The notes: a model not told the origin generated them from the letters alone. DNA of 64,000 nt from Kocuria turfanensis (GCF_001580365.1 NZ_CP014480.1:496001-560000), one strand, 5' to 3'. Positions 27,270 to 38,010 are shown, counted from the first letter of the stretch. Translations and numbers: made by a program.

Positions 27270-27391
27270 GATCGGTCCCGACCTCTCCTGCGCCTTCGCC
27301 AGGGCGTGCGCCCTGGTCTCCATTGTGCCCCAGCCCTCCGACGCCGTCCCGGAGCGGCGTGCCGCCCGGCGTCCGCGGGCGGTGCCGCGCG

Positions 27392-27417
27392 GAATACCTG
27401 CGCTTTCCCCGCTGTTC
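27392..27417 (+). promoter_or_regulatory. SigR/SigH-type promoter (GGAAT-N18-GTT) of the gene at 27554
   Basis: GGAAT (27392-27396) and GTT (27415-27417) are 18 bases apart, the exact consensus spacing. It is the second such promoter in 2 kb. It faces the small gene at 27554, leaving a leader of about 130 bases. Confidence 0.5.
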
Positions 27418-27553
27418 ACCCGACAACGGTGGTGCCGCGGGCCCGAGAGGTTTCCGTGGCACCACCCTCGACGGTCCGCCGGCGTCCACGCGCCCCGGCG
27501 GGCCCACCCGGACCGTGTCAGGCAGAAGCGTGTCAGGCGGAAGGAGGAGAATC

Positions 27554-27976
27554 ATGAAGCTCATCACCTCGGTGGCGATCTCGGCCGCGGGCGCGTGGCT
27601 GGCCGGCACGGCGACCGCCGTGGTCGGCCTCTCCGCCCTCCAGTCCCGGCTGCCGGCCATGATGACCCGCTGGCTCGCCGCCGAGCCCGACTTCGAGCGG
27701 GCGCTGGTCCTGCTCGGCACCGGGCAGTGCGAGCCCGGGGACGACCGGGCCGAGAGACTGCGCGCCCGGCTCGAGGCCGCCTCCGGCCGGCCCGTGGTGT
27801 ACGTCGACGTCACCGTGCGGCCGGGCACCTCCGCGCGCCGGGCCGCCCGCAACCGCGAGCTGGTCCGCAGCTTCCACGCCGACCACGTGCTGGACCACGA
27901 CCTGGACGGCGACCCCGAGCCCGGCCCGGGACACGCCCTGCGCCTCGACGCGCAGGGCGGGCCCGCGGGGCGCTGA
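27554..27976 (+). CDS. Small exported or membrane-anchored protein of unknown function
   Basis: A 140-residue protein. The first 25 residues are hydrophobic (LITSVAISAAGAWLAGTATAVVGL) and could be a signal anchor. The remainder is charged: FERALVLLGTGQCEPGDDRAERLRARLE, VVYVDVTVRPGTSARRAARN, then an Asp-rich stretch DHVLDHDLDGDPEPGPG. One Cys is present (GQCEP). No family is recognised. AAGGAGGAG lies 6 bases before the ATG. The SigR/SigH-like promoter upstream suggests induction by thiol stress; this is inference. It converges with the racemase-like gene, 9 bases apart. Confidence 0.68.
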   Translation: MKLITSVAISAAGAWLAGTATAVVGLSALQSRLPAMMTRWLAAEPDFERALVLLGTGQCEPGDDRAERLRARLEAASGRPVVYVDVTVRPGTSARRAARNRELVRSFHADHVLDHDLDGDPEPGPGHALRLDAQGGPAGR

Positions 27977-27985
27977 CGCCGCCGC

Positions 27986-29419
27986 TCACCCGCCGGTGGT
28001 GGTCACCGGCAGCGGCGCGGTCGCGTCGAGCAGGTGGAAGGCCTCGGCACTGAAGTCGATGACCACCTCGTCGCCCGCCGCGGCGCCCGGGACCTCCGAG
28101 AGGTCCAGGGTCACGACCGTGCCGTGGTCGAGCAGCACCGGGACCTGCTTGCCGCCCACGGTGTAGGCCAGCTCGTTCTCCCGGGACGGGATGTGGTGGA
28201 TCAGCCCCACCTTCTTCGGCGACGTGGTCGGATCGGTGCACCCGTAGTCGATGCACCAGCCCTCCGGGAGCGTCTTGACCTGGCTCAGCTCCGTCGTCCA
28301 GGAGTACACGCTGCTCTCCGGCGGGCTGCTGCTGAAGAACATCCCGCCGACCCGCAGCAGGTCGTAGTACAGGGCCTCGATGCCGTTGTCGAGGACGTCG
28401 CTGGCCCCCGCGTGGATCAGCGCGTCCTGGCCAAGGCCGGCGTCACGGATCGCGGCCACGGCGCCGTCGAAGCGGTTCTTCTGGGCCACGGTCGTGTTGG
28501 TGGTGTCGTTGCGCTCGATGGCCTGGGCGTCCTCGGCGGTGATCGTGGAGAAGTGCGTGGCGATCCCCGCGAGCTCCAGGTGCGAGGCGTCCTCGACGGC
28601 CCGCGCCAGGGGGACCGCCTCCTCGGGCACCACGCCCTCGCGCCCCATGCCGGTGTCCACCCACAGGTGCACCTTCAACGTCCCGCCCGTGGTGGCCAGC
28701 ACCTGCTCCGCCGCGTCGACCCACGCGGGATCGGTGGCGGGCACCTCCACGTCGTAGTGCACCAGCAGCGGGATGTCCTCGACCTGGGCGGCGTAGAGCA
28801 CGGCGATCCTCGCCTGCACACCGGCCTCTCGCAGGGCGATGGCGTCGTCGAGCTTCGGCACGAAGAGGTACTCGACGTCGGCCGCGTCCTCGATGACCTT
28901 CCCGAACACGTCCACGGGCTCGCCGTTCTTGAGCACCGCCCCCAGCTGGACGTCCTGCGGGAAGTCGGCCCGGATCTCCTCGGCGTTGCGCCGCACGGTC
29001 TCCGTGTCGACCGTCAGCACGGGGATGTCCTGGGTGCCCTGCGTCGTGTAGGTGTAGGCGGTCTTCTCCCCGATCCCGTTCCCGCCGGCGGCGAAGGAGA
29101 CCTCCACCGTGCCGGGCGTGCCGGACGACGGAGCCGTGCAGGCGTGGCGGGCGGACCGCTCGTCGAACGGGCACTCGACCTCGGTCTCGCCGAACCGGGC
29201 GGTGATCGGCCCGTCGGTGTCCTCGCCGGTGTCGGCCAGGACCAGGTTGCCGCCGGTGAGCTCGCCGTGCGTGGGGGAGAGGGCGACCGACCCGGAGGCG
29301 CTCGCGGGGGGCGCGTCCGGCGAGGAGCCGCCGTCCTGGCCGCAGCCCGCCAGGACGAGCACGGACAGTCCCACGAGGGACGTCACCAGCCGTTGTCCGC
29401 GGATGTCCGTCGTGCTCAT
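27986..29419 (-). CDS. Exported alanine-racemase-like lipoprotein with N-terminal IPT/TIG-like domain
   Basis: A 477-residue protein. A lipoprotein signal ends at Cys26 (LVGLSVLVLAGC). An Ig-like IPT/TIG stretch spans about 42-125 (VALSPTHGELTGGNLVLADTG). A racemase-like TIM barrel spans about 130-365: VQLGAVLKNGEP (Lys164, position of the PLP lysine in the AVVKANAYGHG motif), GGTLKVHLWVDTGMGREGV and GIATHFST. A C-terminal beta domain includes LSQVKTLPEGWCIDYGCTD, where the Tyr matches the second catalytic residue. The YGHG part of the lysine motif is lost. Most alanine racemases are cytosolic and about 370 residues, so an anchored form is unusual; it may be a broad-specificity racemase or have lost activity. 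GGGGGAGGAACG precedes the start region. Confidence 0.8.
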   Translation of the reverse strand: MSTTDIRGQRLVTSLVGLSVLVLAGCGQDGGSSPDAPPASASGSVALSPTHGELTGGNLVLADTGEDTDGPITARFGETEVECPFDERSARHACTAPSSGTPGTVEVSFAAGGNGIGEKTAYTYTTQGTQDIPVLTVDTETVRRNAEEIRADFPQDVQLGAVLKNGEPVDVFGKVIEDAADVEYLFVPKLDDAIALREAGVQARIAVLYAAQVEDIPLLVHYDVEVPATDPAWVDAAEQVLATTGGTLKVHLWVDTGMGREGVVPEEAVPLARAVEDASHLELAGIATHFSTITAEDAQAIERNDTTNTTVAQKNRFDGAVAAIRDAGLGQDALIHAGASDVLDNGIEALYYDLLRVGGMFFSSSPPESSVYSWTTELSQVKTLPEGWCIDYGCTDPTTSPKKVGLIHHIPSRENELAYTVGGKQVPVLLDHGTVVTLDLSEVPGAAAGDEVVIDFSAEAFHLLDATAPLPVTTTGG

Positions 29420-29814
29420 GTCGCCCCGTCGTCCCACATCGTTCCTCCCCCTCGGCACCGGCCTTCGCCAATGCACACACCGTGCAGTCACAGGGAGCGT
29501 ATCCGGAAGGCAACGGCCCGGGACGTGGGATCCGCCCCTCCGCGGCAATGGTACACAGATGAGCGGACAGATGCCCCGTCACACGTCCGTCATCGACGGG
29601 GGAGTCGCGGCACCGCACCCGCCCCGCGGCACGCGGGTGCCCACCGGCCGGCAGGTCCGGCGCACCGGCGGCGAGTCGCCGACGCGGCGTGCGCCTGTCC
29701 GGCCGGGGCCGCCGGGCATAGTCTCGGAGCGAGCCGGACCGCAGCGGACGTCGTCGGATCGTACGTCGTCGGAGCGGACGACACCGGCGGGACCGCCCAG
29801 GAGAGGACGTCACC
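29420..29814. other. Divergent intergenic region between racemase-like and UvrA-like genes
   Basis: About 395 bases, no gene. It should carry both promoters; CATAGT at 29717-29722 is a weak -10 candidate on the plus strand. The 11-mer ACGTCGTCGGA occurs twice close together near 29748-29774, possibly an operator. AGGAGAGGA precedes the ATG at 29815. Confidence 0.5.
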
Positions 29815-32208
<2,394 letters not shown>

Positions 32209-33155
32209 CCGTCGGGCGTGGTGCCACGCGTCTCGAGCCGCGATCCAGCGGCCCGTGGTGAGCGAACAGCGACCGCGCGAGCCGGGGGAGTACCGGGGCC
32301 GGCGGCGGTGCGGCCCGCGCCCGTCGCGGCGGAACCGGCCTCGGGCGATACGGAACCGTGCTCGGGTGCAGCGCCACCGCATGGACGCACCGCATGGACG
32401 CACCGCTGGATCGGACCGCTGGATCGGACCGCTGGATCGGACCGCTGGATCGGACCGCTGGATCAGCCACGGACTGCGGGTGTCCCGGTGATCCGCGTCA
32501 CAGATGATGCCGGGACCCGTGAGCTCGTGGACATCAGGAGTCGAGGGTCGCCGCATGCAGGCACTGCGGGTACCTCGGGCAGGTCATGGAGACGGCAGCG
32601 CGGGAACACCGAGAACGGACGGCTGACAGCGGACCGGCGCGGCGGGGGCCGTGGCGACATGAGCACGCCGATTCCGTGGATGGACCGGACGCAGGTGCCG
32701 ACGGCAGGCCGTGGCAGAGCGTCGGCGCAGCCTGGCGGTGCGGTTCGTCGGCACGTCCCGCAGTCGGACGACGTGCGACGCCTCGGCACGCCGGGCCGTT
32801 CCCGTCGAACGCCACAGCGGATCGCCGATCCCGAGAAGGTGCCTGGACGCCGCCGCGGAACGGACCGGCCCGGGCCGGGCGGAACCTGATCGCCCGTGCA
32901 GATGCGCCGCACACCGCCGACAGGGACGCACATGCAGGCTGAGTGTTCACAAGACGAGCGGCCCAGCACGGTGCTTCCCGGGCTCCTGACCCGCACTGCT
33001 CAACCGGTAGGCACGGATGTTGATGAGGCGGGAGTTGTGCCCTGACGGGGTTCCGGTTCGCACCTCGAGAGTCAGCGCGGTGTCGAAACGGGGCGCAGGG
33101 ATGGTCGGCAATCAGTCTGGTGTCCCGTATTCCGGTGCTGGGGCGTGGAAGTCGC
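32209..33155. other. Gene-poor region at the edge of the accessory island
   Basis: About 950 bases with no convincing gene. Several open frames exist but are Arg/Pro-rich products of GC-rich noncoding DNA, overlap on both strands and have no recognisable domain. The one clear structure is a 13-bp tandem array at 32378-32464. Base composition is slightly less GC-extreme in the last 200 bases. Confidence 0.6.
32378..32464. repeat. 13-bp tandem repeat array (about 6.7 copies, two unit types)
   Basis: Two copies of CGCATGGACGCAC (32378-32403) are followed in the same 13-base register by four full copies and one partial copy of CGCTGGATCGGAC (32404-32464). The last four full units are identical. 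The period is not a multiple of three, so a translated repeat is unlikely. Confidence 0.93.
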
Positions 33156-33476
33156 TCAGTCCTTGATCATGACGCCAAACGCGACGGCTTCACCTGTATT
33201 GGGGTCGGCTCCGAGCAGGCGGACCAACCCACTCTTTCTCGGTGTCTGGAATGACCCCTCGGGCTCTTGGTGCATCTCCGCGAATACCTCGAACCGTCGG
33301 CCGCCAGCGTGCTCATCCACCCACCGCAGCACCTCATTGATGTTCTCGGCGTCCGCCAGGGCGAAAGCGTCGAGACTCCAGGCTCCTCCCGCTGTCGATT
33401 GCCAGAAGTTCACGCGATAGACGGGGGAGTCGACGAGTTCTTGCGGCTCGGCATGAACCGTTTCGATGACGCGCAT
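33156..33476 (-). CDS. Conserved-looking small protein of unknown function
   Basis: A 106-residue, soluble, acidic protein: MRVIETVHAEPQELVDSPVY, VNFWQ, AWSLDAFALADAENINEVLRW, FEVFAEM, and LVRLLGADPN near the end. Codon use and composition look like a real gene, with a lower GC content than its neighbours. No known domain is recognised; similar unnamed proteins occur in other actinobacteria as far as I recall. The frame is open to 33488, but a TATGCT box ends 7 bases before the ATG at 33476, so that leaderless start is preferred. It lies 60 bases from the IS3 element. Confidence 0.65.
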   Translation of the reverse strand: MRVIETVHAEPQELVDSPVYRVNFWQSTAGGAWSLDAFALADAENINEVLRWVDEHAGGRRFEVFAEMHQEPEGSFQTPRKSGLVRLLGADPNTGEAVAFGVMIKD

Positions 33477-33483
33477 GCTCGTC

Positions 33484-33489
33484 AGCATA
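33484..33489 (-). promoter_or_regulatory. -10 box (TATGCT) of the small gene at 33156-33476
   Basis: On the minus strand TATGCT ends 7 bases before the ATG at 33476 and overlaps the alternative start at 33488, which argues against that longer form. Confidence 0.45.
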
Positions 33490-33565
33490 GGATCCGCGGA
33501 AAATGTGAAACAAGGGTTCGTCAGCGACGCTGGCGGTGTGAACCGTCACGGCTTCTCTGCCGTCT

Positions 33566-34513
33566 TTATACGGGCTGCGCCGCCGGCTGGGGCGCAGTGA
33601 TCTGATCGTAGTGGGCGGCCTCGAACTCGGCAGGCGGGACGTTGCCGAGGCTGGAGTGCAGCCTGCGGGTGTTGTACCAGTCCACCCAGGCCAGCGTGGA
33701 GTACTCGACGTCGCTGACAGTTTTCAGTGGTGCCTTCACGAACGGGCCCGGGCGGATGCACTCGGTCTTGTAGAGGCCGATGATCGACTCCATGAGGCAG
33801 TTGTCGTAGGCGTCCCCGACCGAACCGATCGACGGGGCCATCCCCTCCAGGGCCAGATGCTCGGTGAAGCGCAGCGCCGTGTACTGGGACCCGGCGTCGT
33901 GGTGATGGATCAGCCCCTCCGGCAGCACCAGGCCCTGACGGGTGCGGTCCCACCGGCCCATTCGCAGGCAGGTGAGCACCAGATCCGTCGTGCGGGTGGT
34001 GGCGGCGTTCCAGGACACGATGCGCTGGGCGAAGACATCGACGATGAAGGCGACGTAGACGAATCCGGCCCAGGTGCGCACGTAGGTGAAGTCGGCGACC
34101 CACACGGTGTTCGGGGCCGCGGCGGTGAAGTTGCGGTTGAGCAGATCCGACGCCCGCGTCCCATCCTTGGCCGGGATCGTGGTGCGCACCCGCCGGCCTC
34201 GGACCACCCCGGCCAGCCCGAGGGAGCGCATCAGTCGATCCACCGTGCAGTGGGCCACCGCCAGCCCACACCGGCGCAGGTAGGCGGTCATCTTCCGCCG
34301 GCCGTAGAGGCCCTCCGGGGTGCCCACGGTGGCCAGCAGCACATCCATGACGATCGCGTCGCTGACCGTGCGCGCGGCAGGCTGCCGACCGGGTTGCTTC
34401 CAGGAGCGGTAGGTTCTCGCGGCGATCGGCACGCCCTGCTCGCGCAGGGCCGCGCAGATCGACTCGACCGCGTAGCCTTCGGACCTCATCTGGTCGATGA
34501 ACCCGGCGATCAA
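33566..34513 (-). CDS. IS3 family transposase OrfB (DDE integrase domain)
   Basis: A 315-residue protein with the HTH_21 stretch (FIDQMRSEGYAVESICAALREQG) and an rve integrase core. The DDE triad is visible: Asp141 in VWVADFTYVR, Asp206 in HHHDAGSQYT, Glu242 in CLMESIIGLYKTE. The end is WVDWYNTRRLHSSLGNVPPAEFE, typical of the family. The TTG at 34513 overlaps the OrfA stop (TTGA) in the -1 frame, so it is likely made as an OrfAB fusion by -1 frameshifting or by re-initiation. It looks intact. Confidence 0.94.
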   Translation of the reverse strand: MIAGFIDQMRSEGYAVESICAALREQGVPIAARTYRSWKQPGRQPAARTVSDAIVMDVLLATVGTPEGLYGRRKMTAYLRRCGLAVAHCTVDRLMRSLGLAGVVRGRRVRTTIPAKDGTRASDLLNRNFTAAAPNTVWVADFTYVRTWAGFVYVAFIVDVFAQRIVSWNAATTRTTDLVLTCLRMGRWDRTRQGLVLPEGLIHHHDAGSQYTALRFTEHLALEGMAPSIGSVGDAYDNCLMESIIGLYKTECIRPGPFVKAPLKTVSDVEYSTLAWVDWYNTRRLHSSLGNVPPAEFEAAHYDQITAPQPAAQPV

Positions 34514-34821
34514 CGATTGCGGGGGTCGAGCTCCCCCGCGAAGAAAATCGAGGCCTTGCGCAGGATCTCGTTGGCCTCGCGCAACCGTTTGTTCTCGGCC
34601 TTGAGCCGCTTGATCTCTTCGGCCTCGGCCGTGGTGACTCCATCCCGGTCCCCGGAGTCGATCTCGGCCTGACGGACCCAGTTGCGCAGCGTCTCCCGCC
34701 CCAGATCCAGCTGCTGACCGATCTGCTGACAGGCCACCGTCAGCGACGGATAGTCCTGCTGGTGCTCGCGCACCATGCGCACCGCTCGGGCCTTGAACTC
34801 GGCGTCGTACTTCTTGGGCAT
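34510..34821 (-). CDS. IS3 family transposase OrfA (helix-turn-helix protein)
   Basis: A 103-residue protein. It has an HTH_Tnp_1 DNA-binding domain (KYDAEFKARAVRMVREHQQD, GRETLRNWVRQAE) and a C-terminal leucine-zipper-like helix (EEIKRLKAENKRLREANEIL), which mediates oligomerisation of the transposase. The frame is open to 34836; the ATG at 34821 is preferred because AGGATGAGG lies just upstream and the family starts MPKKYD. It overlaps OrfB by 4 bases. Confidence 0.92.
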   Translation of the reverse strand: MPKKYDAEFKARAVRMVREHQQDYPSLTVACQQIGQQLDLGRETLRNWVRQAEIDSGDRDGVTTAEAEEIKRLKAENKRLREANEILRKASIFFAGELDPRNR

Positions 34822-34931
34822 GTCCTCATCCTTCATCGAAAGGAAGCGGCATCAAACCCGTGACGGTTCAGTGCCTGTTGAATCCGGGAGTCACCGGTCT
34901 CGCCGGCTTCATCGCTGTGGGGTTGCTGGTG

Positions 34932-36386
34932 CTACTGGCGTGCGGCGATGTAGCGGGCGTAGGTGCTGGCCGCGTTGGTGGCGTGGCGTTCGATGGTGCT
35001 GGGGTGGTAGCCGAGGATCTCGGCCAGGACCGGGATGGGGCTGAGCTTGGTGAGCTCCTCGAGGGTGCCCAGGCGGGCGGCCCGGGGCGCGCACACGGTC
35101 TTCAGCCGTCGCCGCAGGTGGCTTGCGTCGAGGTGCTGGCCGGGGGAGTTGCCCCTGAAGATCCACGGGCTGTTCGGGTGCGCGGCGGTCCGGTCGTGAC
35201 CGGGATCGGTGACCAGGTGCCGCAGCGGTTGATCCAGCGGGGGCGGGAGTTCCACGGGGTGGGCCCCGACGGTGATGGTGACCCGCTCGTCGTCGATGGT
35301 GACCTGGTCCCAGGTCAGGCCGACGACGTCGTCGACCTGTTGGGCCAGGACGAGGACGAGGATGGCGGCGAGGCGGTCTCTGGGGCCGAGCTCCTCGTGG
35401 TCCACGGCCCGTGCCAGGGCGCGGGTCTGGTCGGTGTGGGGCAGGCGGGTCGCGGTGCCGCGCCGGTGGGGGTGCAGGCGCAGGCGTGGGTCCACGAGCT
35501 GCGTGGTGGTCGCCCACCGCAGGAAGCGGTCGGCCCGTTCTCGGGTGGTGGGCCCGCCGGATTGCCAGGCATCGAGGTCGGCCTGGGTGAGCCGGCTCAG
35601 GGAGGTGTCCCGGTGGGTGAGCCAGGTCAGGAAGTCGATGGCCACGGTGGTGGTCTGTTTGGCGGTGAGGAAGGTGCCCTGGGTGGTCTCGCCGTCGGTG
35701 GTGGTCATCCGCCGGGCCTGGTGCCAGCGGACGAAGCGTCGTAGGGCCTCGCGATGCTCGCCGGCGGGTAAGCACTGGATGGCGTCCTGGCTCCAGGCGG
35801 TGAACCGGGCCAGATTCTTGTCCCGGGGCGGAAGGGCGCCGTGGGCCACCAGCAGGGCCCGTACGTAGTCGCGGGTGCGGGTGGCCGGCAGCGCGTCGAG
35901 GGTCTCGTGGGTGATGGTCGCCGTGGTGGCCAGATCGGTGAGGAAGGCGGTGACGTGGGGCTGGTTCAGCCAGGTCAGCCCGCTGTTGGGCCGGGTCATC
36001 GCCTTCAGCGCGGTGGCCACCGGGGCCAGGGACGGGTGCATCTGCTGGTTGTGCGGATTGTTGAGCAGCCGGTCGACGGTGGCGGCCAGCACGCAGGCCC
36101 AGCACTGCCCACCGGAGTGCAACTCGGCCTCGGCGCCACAGGTGCGGCAGTCCAGATTCAGGGCGATCCCGGCGCAGGCCCGGCAGGCCGGTCGCCCGTC
36201 GTGGCGGCCGGGCAGCACACCGGTGTGGCCGCAGGCACAGGTGCCGGTGGTCCGCTTGGCGGCCTGGTAGCAGTAGCGGCACACGGGCCCGTCGGGCCAG
36301 TGGGCGGCGATCTCGTGGTGGCCCCGGCACCGAGTGCACGGGATCGGCCAGGTCTCCGGGTCGCTGGGTGGGCGGGGTCTGCTCAC
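34932..36386 (-). CDS. Zinc-ribbon protein with a degenerate tyrosine-recombinase-like domain
   Basis: A 484-residue protein. The first about 110 residues hold several Cys pairs (CTRCRGH, CRYC, CACGHTG, CRACAG, CRTCG, CWAC) arranged as three or four zinc ribbons. The rest is helical and resembles a phage integrase: a SAM-like N-domain (about 190-300) and a catalytic-like part. In it the box I Arg is replaced (AILVLVLAQQVDDVVGL) and the HxxR box is absent; the end LAEILGYHPSTIERHATNA resembles an integrase C-terminus. It is probably not catalytic. The GTG start overlaps the small HTH gene by 4 bases (GTGA). The three genes likely act together in a mobile element. Confidence 0.72.
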   Translation of the reverse strand: MSRPRPPSDPETWPIPCTRCRGHHEIAAHWPDGPVCRYCYQAAKRTTGTCACGHTGVLPGRHDGRPACRACAGIALNLDCRTCGAEAELHSGGQCWACVLAATVDRLLNNPHNQQMHPSLAPVATALKAMTRPNSGLTWLNQPHVTAFLTDLATTATITHETLDALPATRTRDYVRALLVAHGALPPRDKNLARFTAWSQDAIQCLPAGEHREALRRFVRWHQARRMTTTDGETTQGTFLTAKQTTTVAIDFLTWLTHRDTSLSRLTQADLDAWQSGGPTTRERADRFLRWATTTQLVDPRLRLHPHRRGTATRLPHTDQTRALARAVDHEELGPRDRLAAILVLVLAQQVDDVVGLTWDQVTIDDERVTITVGAHPVELPPPLDQPLRHLVTDPGHDRTAAHPNSPWIFRGNSPGQHLDASHLRRRLKTVCAPRAARLGTLEELTKLSPIPVLAEILGYHPSTIERHATNAASTYARYIAARQ

Positions 36387-36742
36387 GAGGACTCGTCGTT
36401 CTCCTCGGGCACCAGATGAATGCGGCGGGCGATCGGCTGGTGCGGATCGACCCCGATGTCCTGGGGGCGGGTCGGGGCGTTGGCGGTGGCCGCGGCGCGC
36501 AGTTCGAGGTAGGGCTCGAAGAGGTCGTTGGGGGAGCAGTCCAGGATGTCGCACAACGCGGCGAGGGTGCGGGCGGGGATGCGTTCGGGGGTGCCGGTCA
36601 CCAGCCGGTAGACCTGGCTCTCCGACAGGGTGATCCCGCGGGCGCGCAACAGCGGCAGCAGCTCGGTGCTCTTCCACAGGTTGCGCTGAGCCATCACGGT
36701 GCGCAGGTGCCAGCGGTAGCCGATGCGGCGCTGCTCAGGCAT
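36383..36742 (-). CDS. XRE-type helix-turn-helix regulator
   Basis: A 119-residue protein with a Cro/C1-type HTH (MAQRNLWKSTELLPLLRARG, LSESQVYRLVTGTPERIPARTLAALCDILDCSPNDLFE). This arrangement is found in small phage and mobile-element regulators. The remainder is acidic and disordered. The ATG at 36742 overlaps the recombinase stop by 8 bases, and its own stop overlaps the next start by 4 bases, so all three genes are translationally coupled. Likely controls the recombinase operon or acts as a directionality factor; this is inference. Confidence 0.82.
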   Translation of the reverse strand: MPEQRRIGYRWHLRTVMAQRNLWKSTELLPLLRARGITLSESQVYRLVTGTPERIPARTLAALCDILDCSPNDLFEPYLELRAAATANAPTRPQDIGVDPHQPIARRIHLVPEENDESS

Positions 36743-37862
36743 CAGGAACCTCCTCGAGGCCGGCACCCAGCCGGGCGGCGATCATCTGCTGGATAGTCCT
36801 CTGCTTGAAGTCCGAAGAGACCGAGGTGTACAGCCCCGTGGTCGAGGCATGGGCGTGGCCGACCTGGGTCTGCACGAACGCCGGGTCGTAGCCGGCCTCG
36901 ATCAAATGCGTGACGTAGGAATGACGCAGGCAGTGCAGGCCCAGCTCCGGGGGCAGCCCGACCTCCTCGCGCAGTCCCGCGAAGGCGTCCCCGAGGCTGC
37001 CCAGGCGCAGCCGGCCTGCGCGTTCACTGGGCCACAATGCGTCCGAGGACACGGCGGTCGGGAAGCGGGCCCGCCCGCCGGGGCCGGTCCAGAACTGCAG
37101 CAGGCCCACGACCCAGTCGAACTCCGGGACGGTGAGCACAGTGCGCCGGCGCGGACCCGACCCGGTGGTGCCCTTGGCCCAGCGCACCTGCACGGCGCCG
37201 AAGCGCCCGTAGGCGGGCACGTGCGGGTTCGGCCCGAAGTCGCCCACCTCGAGCATCGTCAGCTCCCGGCGCCGCAGCCCGTAGGCGTAGCAGACCTTAA
37301 AGGCGATCGAGTCCCGCAAGGCCGGCAACCAGCGCTTGCTCCCGGCGGCGTGCTCACGGTCGATATGGTCGTCGAGATGGTCGAACAGCCGCTGCAGCTC
37401 AGCCCGGGTAAACGCCCGGCGCCCCGGGGTGACGGCGTCATCAGCCGTGTGCCGGGGCGTGTTCCACTCGAAGACCACCTGAGCGGGCACGTCCCCGAAC
37501 ACCTGCTGACAGAAGGCCGCCCACCCGTAGACCGGGGTCGTGAGATAGGTGCAGAACGCCGCCACCGCGCTGGAATCCGCGCGCAGCGTCGTGAGACTGA
37601 TCGGCCTGGGTCCAGAGCGCCGCTGCGCCTGGAAGTCCTCCAGATCACCCGGAACCCAGTGCCAGGGGAAGGTGCCGGTGAAGCGCTGAAACCGGGCCAC
37701 GACACCGCACCGGGCCTTGATCGTCTGCGAGGTCAGCCCGCGGGCCAGCATCTGCGCCCGCCACCCGACCAGCATCGCCTCGAACACCCGCTCATCGGCG
37801 CGGAACAACCCCACGTCGCCGTCGGTCAGGACGGCAGGTACGTGGCCCGGTACAGCGTCCAT
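36735..37862 (-). CDS. Tyrosine-type recombinase/integrase
   Basis: A 375-residue site-specific recombinase. An N-terminal SAM-like core-binding domain (about 25-125) is followed by the catalytic domain with the full active-site set: Arg197 (YGLRRREL), Lys near 230, His310 and Arg313 (HCLRHSYVTH), His336 (GHAHASTTGLYT) and the nucleophile Tyr345. It should cut and join DNA through a 3'-phosphotyrosine. It is the first gene of a three-gene overlapping operon and is preceded by an unusually AT-rich stretch with inverted repeats, a possible crossover or operator site. No tRNA or duplicated att site was found. Confidence 0.93.
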   Translation of the reverse strand: MDAVPGHVPAVLTDGDVGLFRADERVFEAMLVGWRAQMLARGLTSQTIKARCGVVARFQRFTGTFPWHWVPGDLEDFQAQRRSGPRPISLTTLRADSSAVAAFCTYLTTPVYGWAAFCQQVFGDVPAQVVFEWNTPRHTADDAVTPGRRAFTRAELQRLFDHLDDHIDREHAAGSKRWLPALRDSIAFKVCYAYGLRRRELTMLEVGDFGPNPHVPAYGRFGAVQVRWAKGTTGSGPRRRTVLTVPEFDWVVGLLQFWTGPGGRARFPTAVSSDALWPSERAGRLRLGSLGDAFAGLREEVGLPPELGLHCLRHSYVTHLIEAGYDPAFVQTQVGHAHASTTGLYTSVSSDFKQRTIQQMIAARLGAGLEEVPDA

Positions 37863-38010
37863 CCGAATCCCACCTCACCGTGGAATCGTGCATCTGATGC
37901 AGGAAATCTACGCTCACCAGCCTCGCGACAACACCCCGGTGAGATATCCGACCTTCGGCGCAGTCCCACTGTCCGCCGTACGCCGCGGAACCGGGCAGAA
38001 ATCGGCCGAA

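Larger units (their letters stand above)
33539..34870 (-). mobile_element. Complete IS3-family insertion sequence, 1332 bp
   Basis: The terminal inverted repeats are exact over 13 bases: TGAACCGTCACGG at 33539-33551 and its reverse complement at 34858-34870, beginning TG and ending CA. A 3-base direct repeat GTG flanks both sides (33536-33538 and 34871-34873), the usual IS3 target duplication. It encodes OrfA and OrfB in overlapping frames, both intact. Matching ends and duplication indicate a recent, simple insertion. Confidence 0.95.

Noticed and set aside
32463..32996. 177-residue minus-strand frame next to the 13-bp array
   Set aside because: No ribosome-binding site or recognisable motif, and its product looks like translated noncoding DNA.
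34871..34931. Direct repeat of the 38060 AT-rich motif as a left att site
   Set aside because: No copy of the motif was found between the recombinase trio and the IS3 element, nor in 32209-33538.
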